From contig JAISCU010000433.1 in NCBI GenBank assembly GCA_031265345.1, positions 1 through 14,034 on the forward strand: a stretch of 14,034 nt of DNA. Reading direction: 5' to 3'. The DNA comes from Bifidobacteriaceae bacterium (GTDB lineage: Bacteria; Actinomycetota; Actinomycetes; Actinomycetales; WQXJ01). Positions 13,904 through 14,034 of the stretch are shown piece by piece. Each line of letters starts with the position of its first letter. Position 1 is the first letter of the stretch. The translations under genes were made by a program, and so were the position numbers. The notes under the pieces were generated by a model. The model ran no database searches and was not told the DNA's origin. It was given only the letters and a program-made list of their open reading frames with translations.

Positions 13904-14034
13904 TCACGGAGGCTCGCCGACCACGGCGCCGGCGACGGCCGCCTCGGCCCGCACGAGCAGGTCGCGGGCCGCCTCCAACGCGATGGTGAAGCTGCCCCGG
14001 TCGGGATCCGGGCCGCCGGCCAGGGCGGCGTCCG
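13904..14034 (-). CDS. 3' end of an unidentified gene running off the window
   Basis: On the minus strand a frame enters at the window edge and runs 43 codons to a TGA at 13904-13906 (42 visible residues). The peptide looks like a real protein C-terminus: a Gly/Asp/Pro loop, then G-S-F-T-I-A-L-E-A-A-R-D-L-L and a second Ala-rich helix, ending in V-V-G-E-P-P. Third positions are almost all G or C, as in the neighbouring operon. Too little is visible to name a family. It points the same way as the oxidoreductase operon but lies about 415 bases upstream of it, so they need not share a transcript. Confidence 0.45.
   Translation of the reverse strand, partial: DAALAGGPDPDRGSFTIALEAARDLLVRAEAAVAGAVVGEPP

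Noticed and set aside
1..14034. CRISPR arrays, tRNA or rRNA genes, insertion sequences
   Set aside because: No regularly spaced repeats, cloverleaf-like segments, transposase motifs or terminal inverted repeats were seen.

Overview
This is high-GC DNA from an actinobacterium. The evidence is strong G/C bias at third codon positions, GTG and TTG starts, Shine-Dalgarno sites of the GGAGG type, and a type VII secretion (T7SS) gene set with an SseB-like protein. A 2-oxoacid:acceptor oxidoreductase operon, an enzyme class usually sensitive to oxygen, suggests an anaerobe or facultative anaerobe. I cannot name the genus.

Region 1 (1-6776, + strand) is a compact T7SS-like cluster. A T-poor leader carries a plausible promoter. 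After it come a 99-aa WXG100-like helical-hairpin protein lacking the Trp, a very strong RNA hairpin (562-601), a second Esx/EspC-like 95-aa protein, an unrecognised 89-aa protein, an SseB-like gene split by a frameshift (1195-1470 and 1395-2330), and a 1465-aa EssC/EccC-type ATPase. The ATPase has one clear FHA domain, two membrane helices and three FtsK/SpoIIIE modules. No EccB, EccD, EccE, EssA, EssB or mycosin gene is visible, so any such partners lie upstream of the window or are absent. Only the first ATPase module keeps intact Walker motifs.

Region 2 (6774-8686, + strand) holds an AEC-family permease and a small predicted lipoprotein with four mature-chain cysteines besides the lipobox one. 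A terminator-like hairpin (8657-8685) closes the region where it meets the opposing operon.

Region 3 (8687-13488, - strand) is a tightly coupled four-gene operon, transcribed right to left: gamma, alpha and beta subunits of a PorA/PorB/PorC-type 2-oxoacid oxidoreductase, then a GltD-like FAD/NAD(P)H oxidoreductase fused to a C-terminal ferredoxin domain. The likely scheme is oxidative decarboxylation of a 2-oxoacid to an acyl-CoA at thiamine pyrophosphate, with electrons passing through Fe-S clusters to FAD and NAD(P)+ (or the reverse). Which 2-oxoacid is used cannot be read from the sequence.

Region 4 (13489-14034) is about 415 bases without a convincing gene, containing a 12-bp palindrome and a 12-bp direct repeat, followed by the 3' end of another minus-strand gene running off the window.
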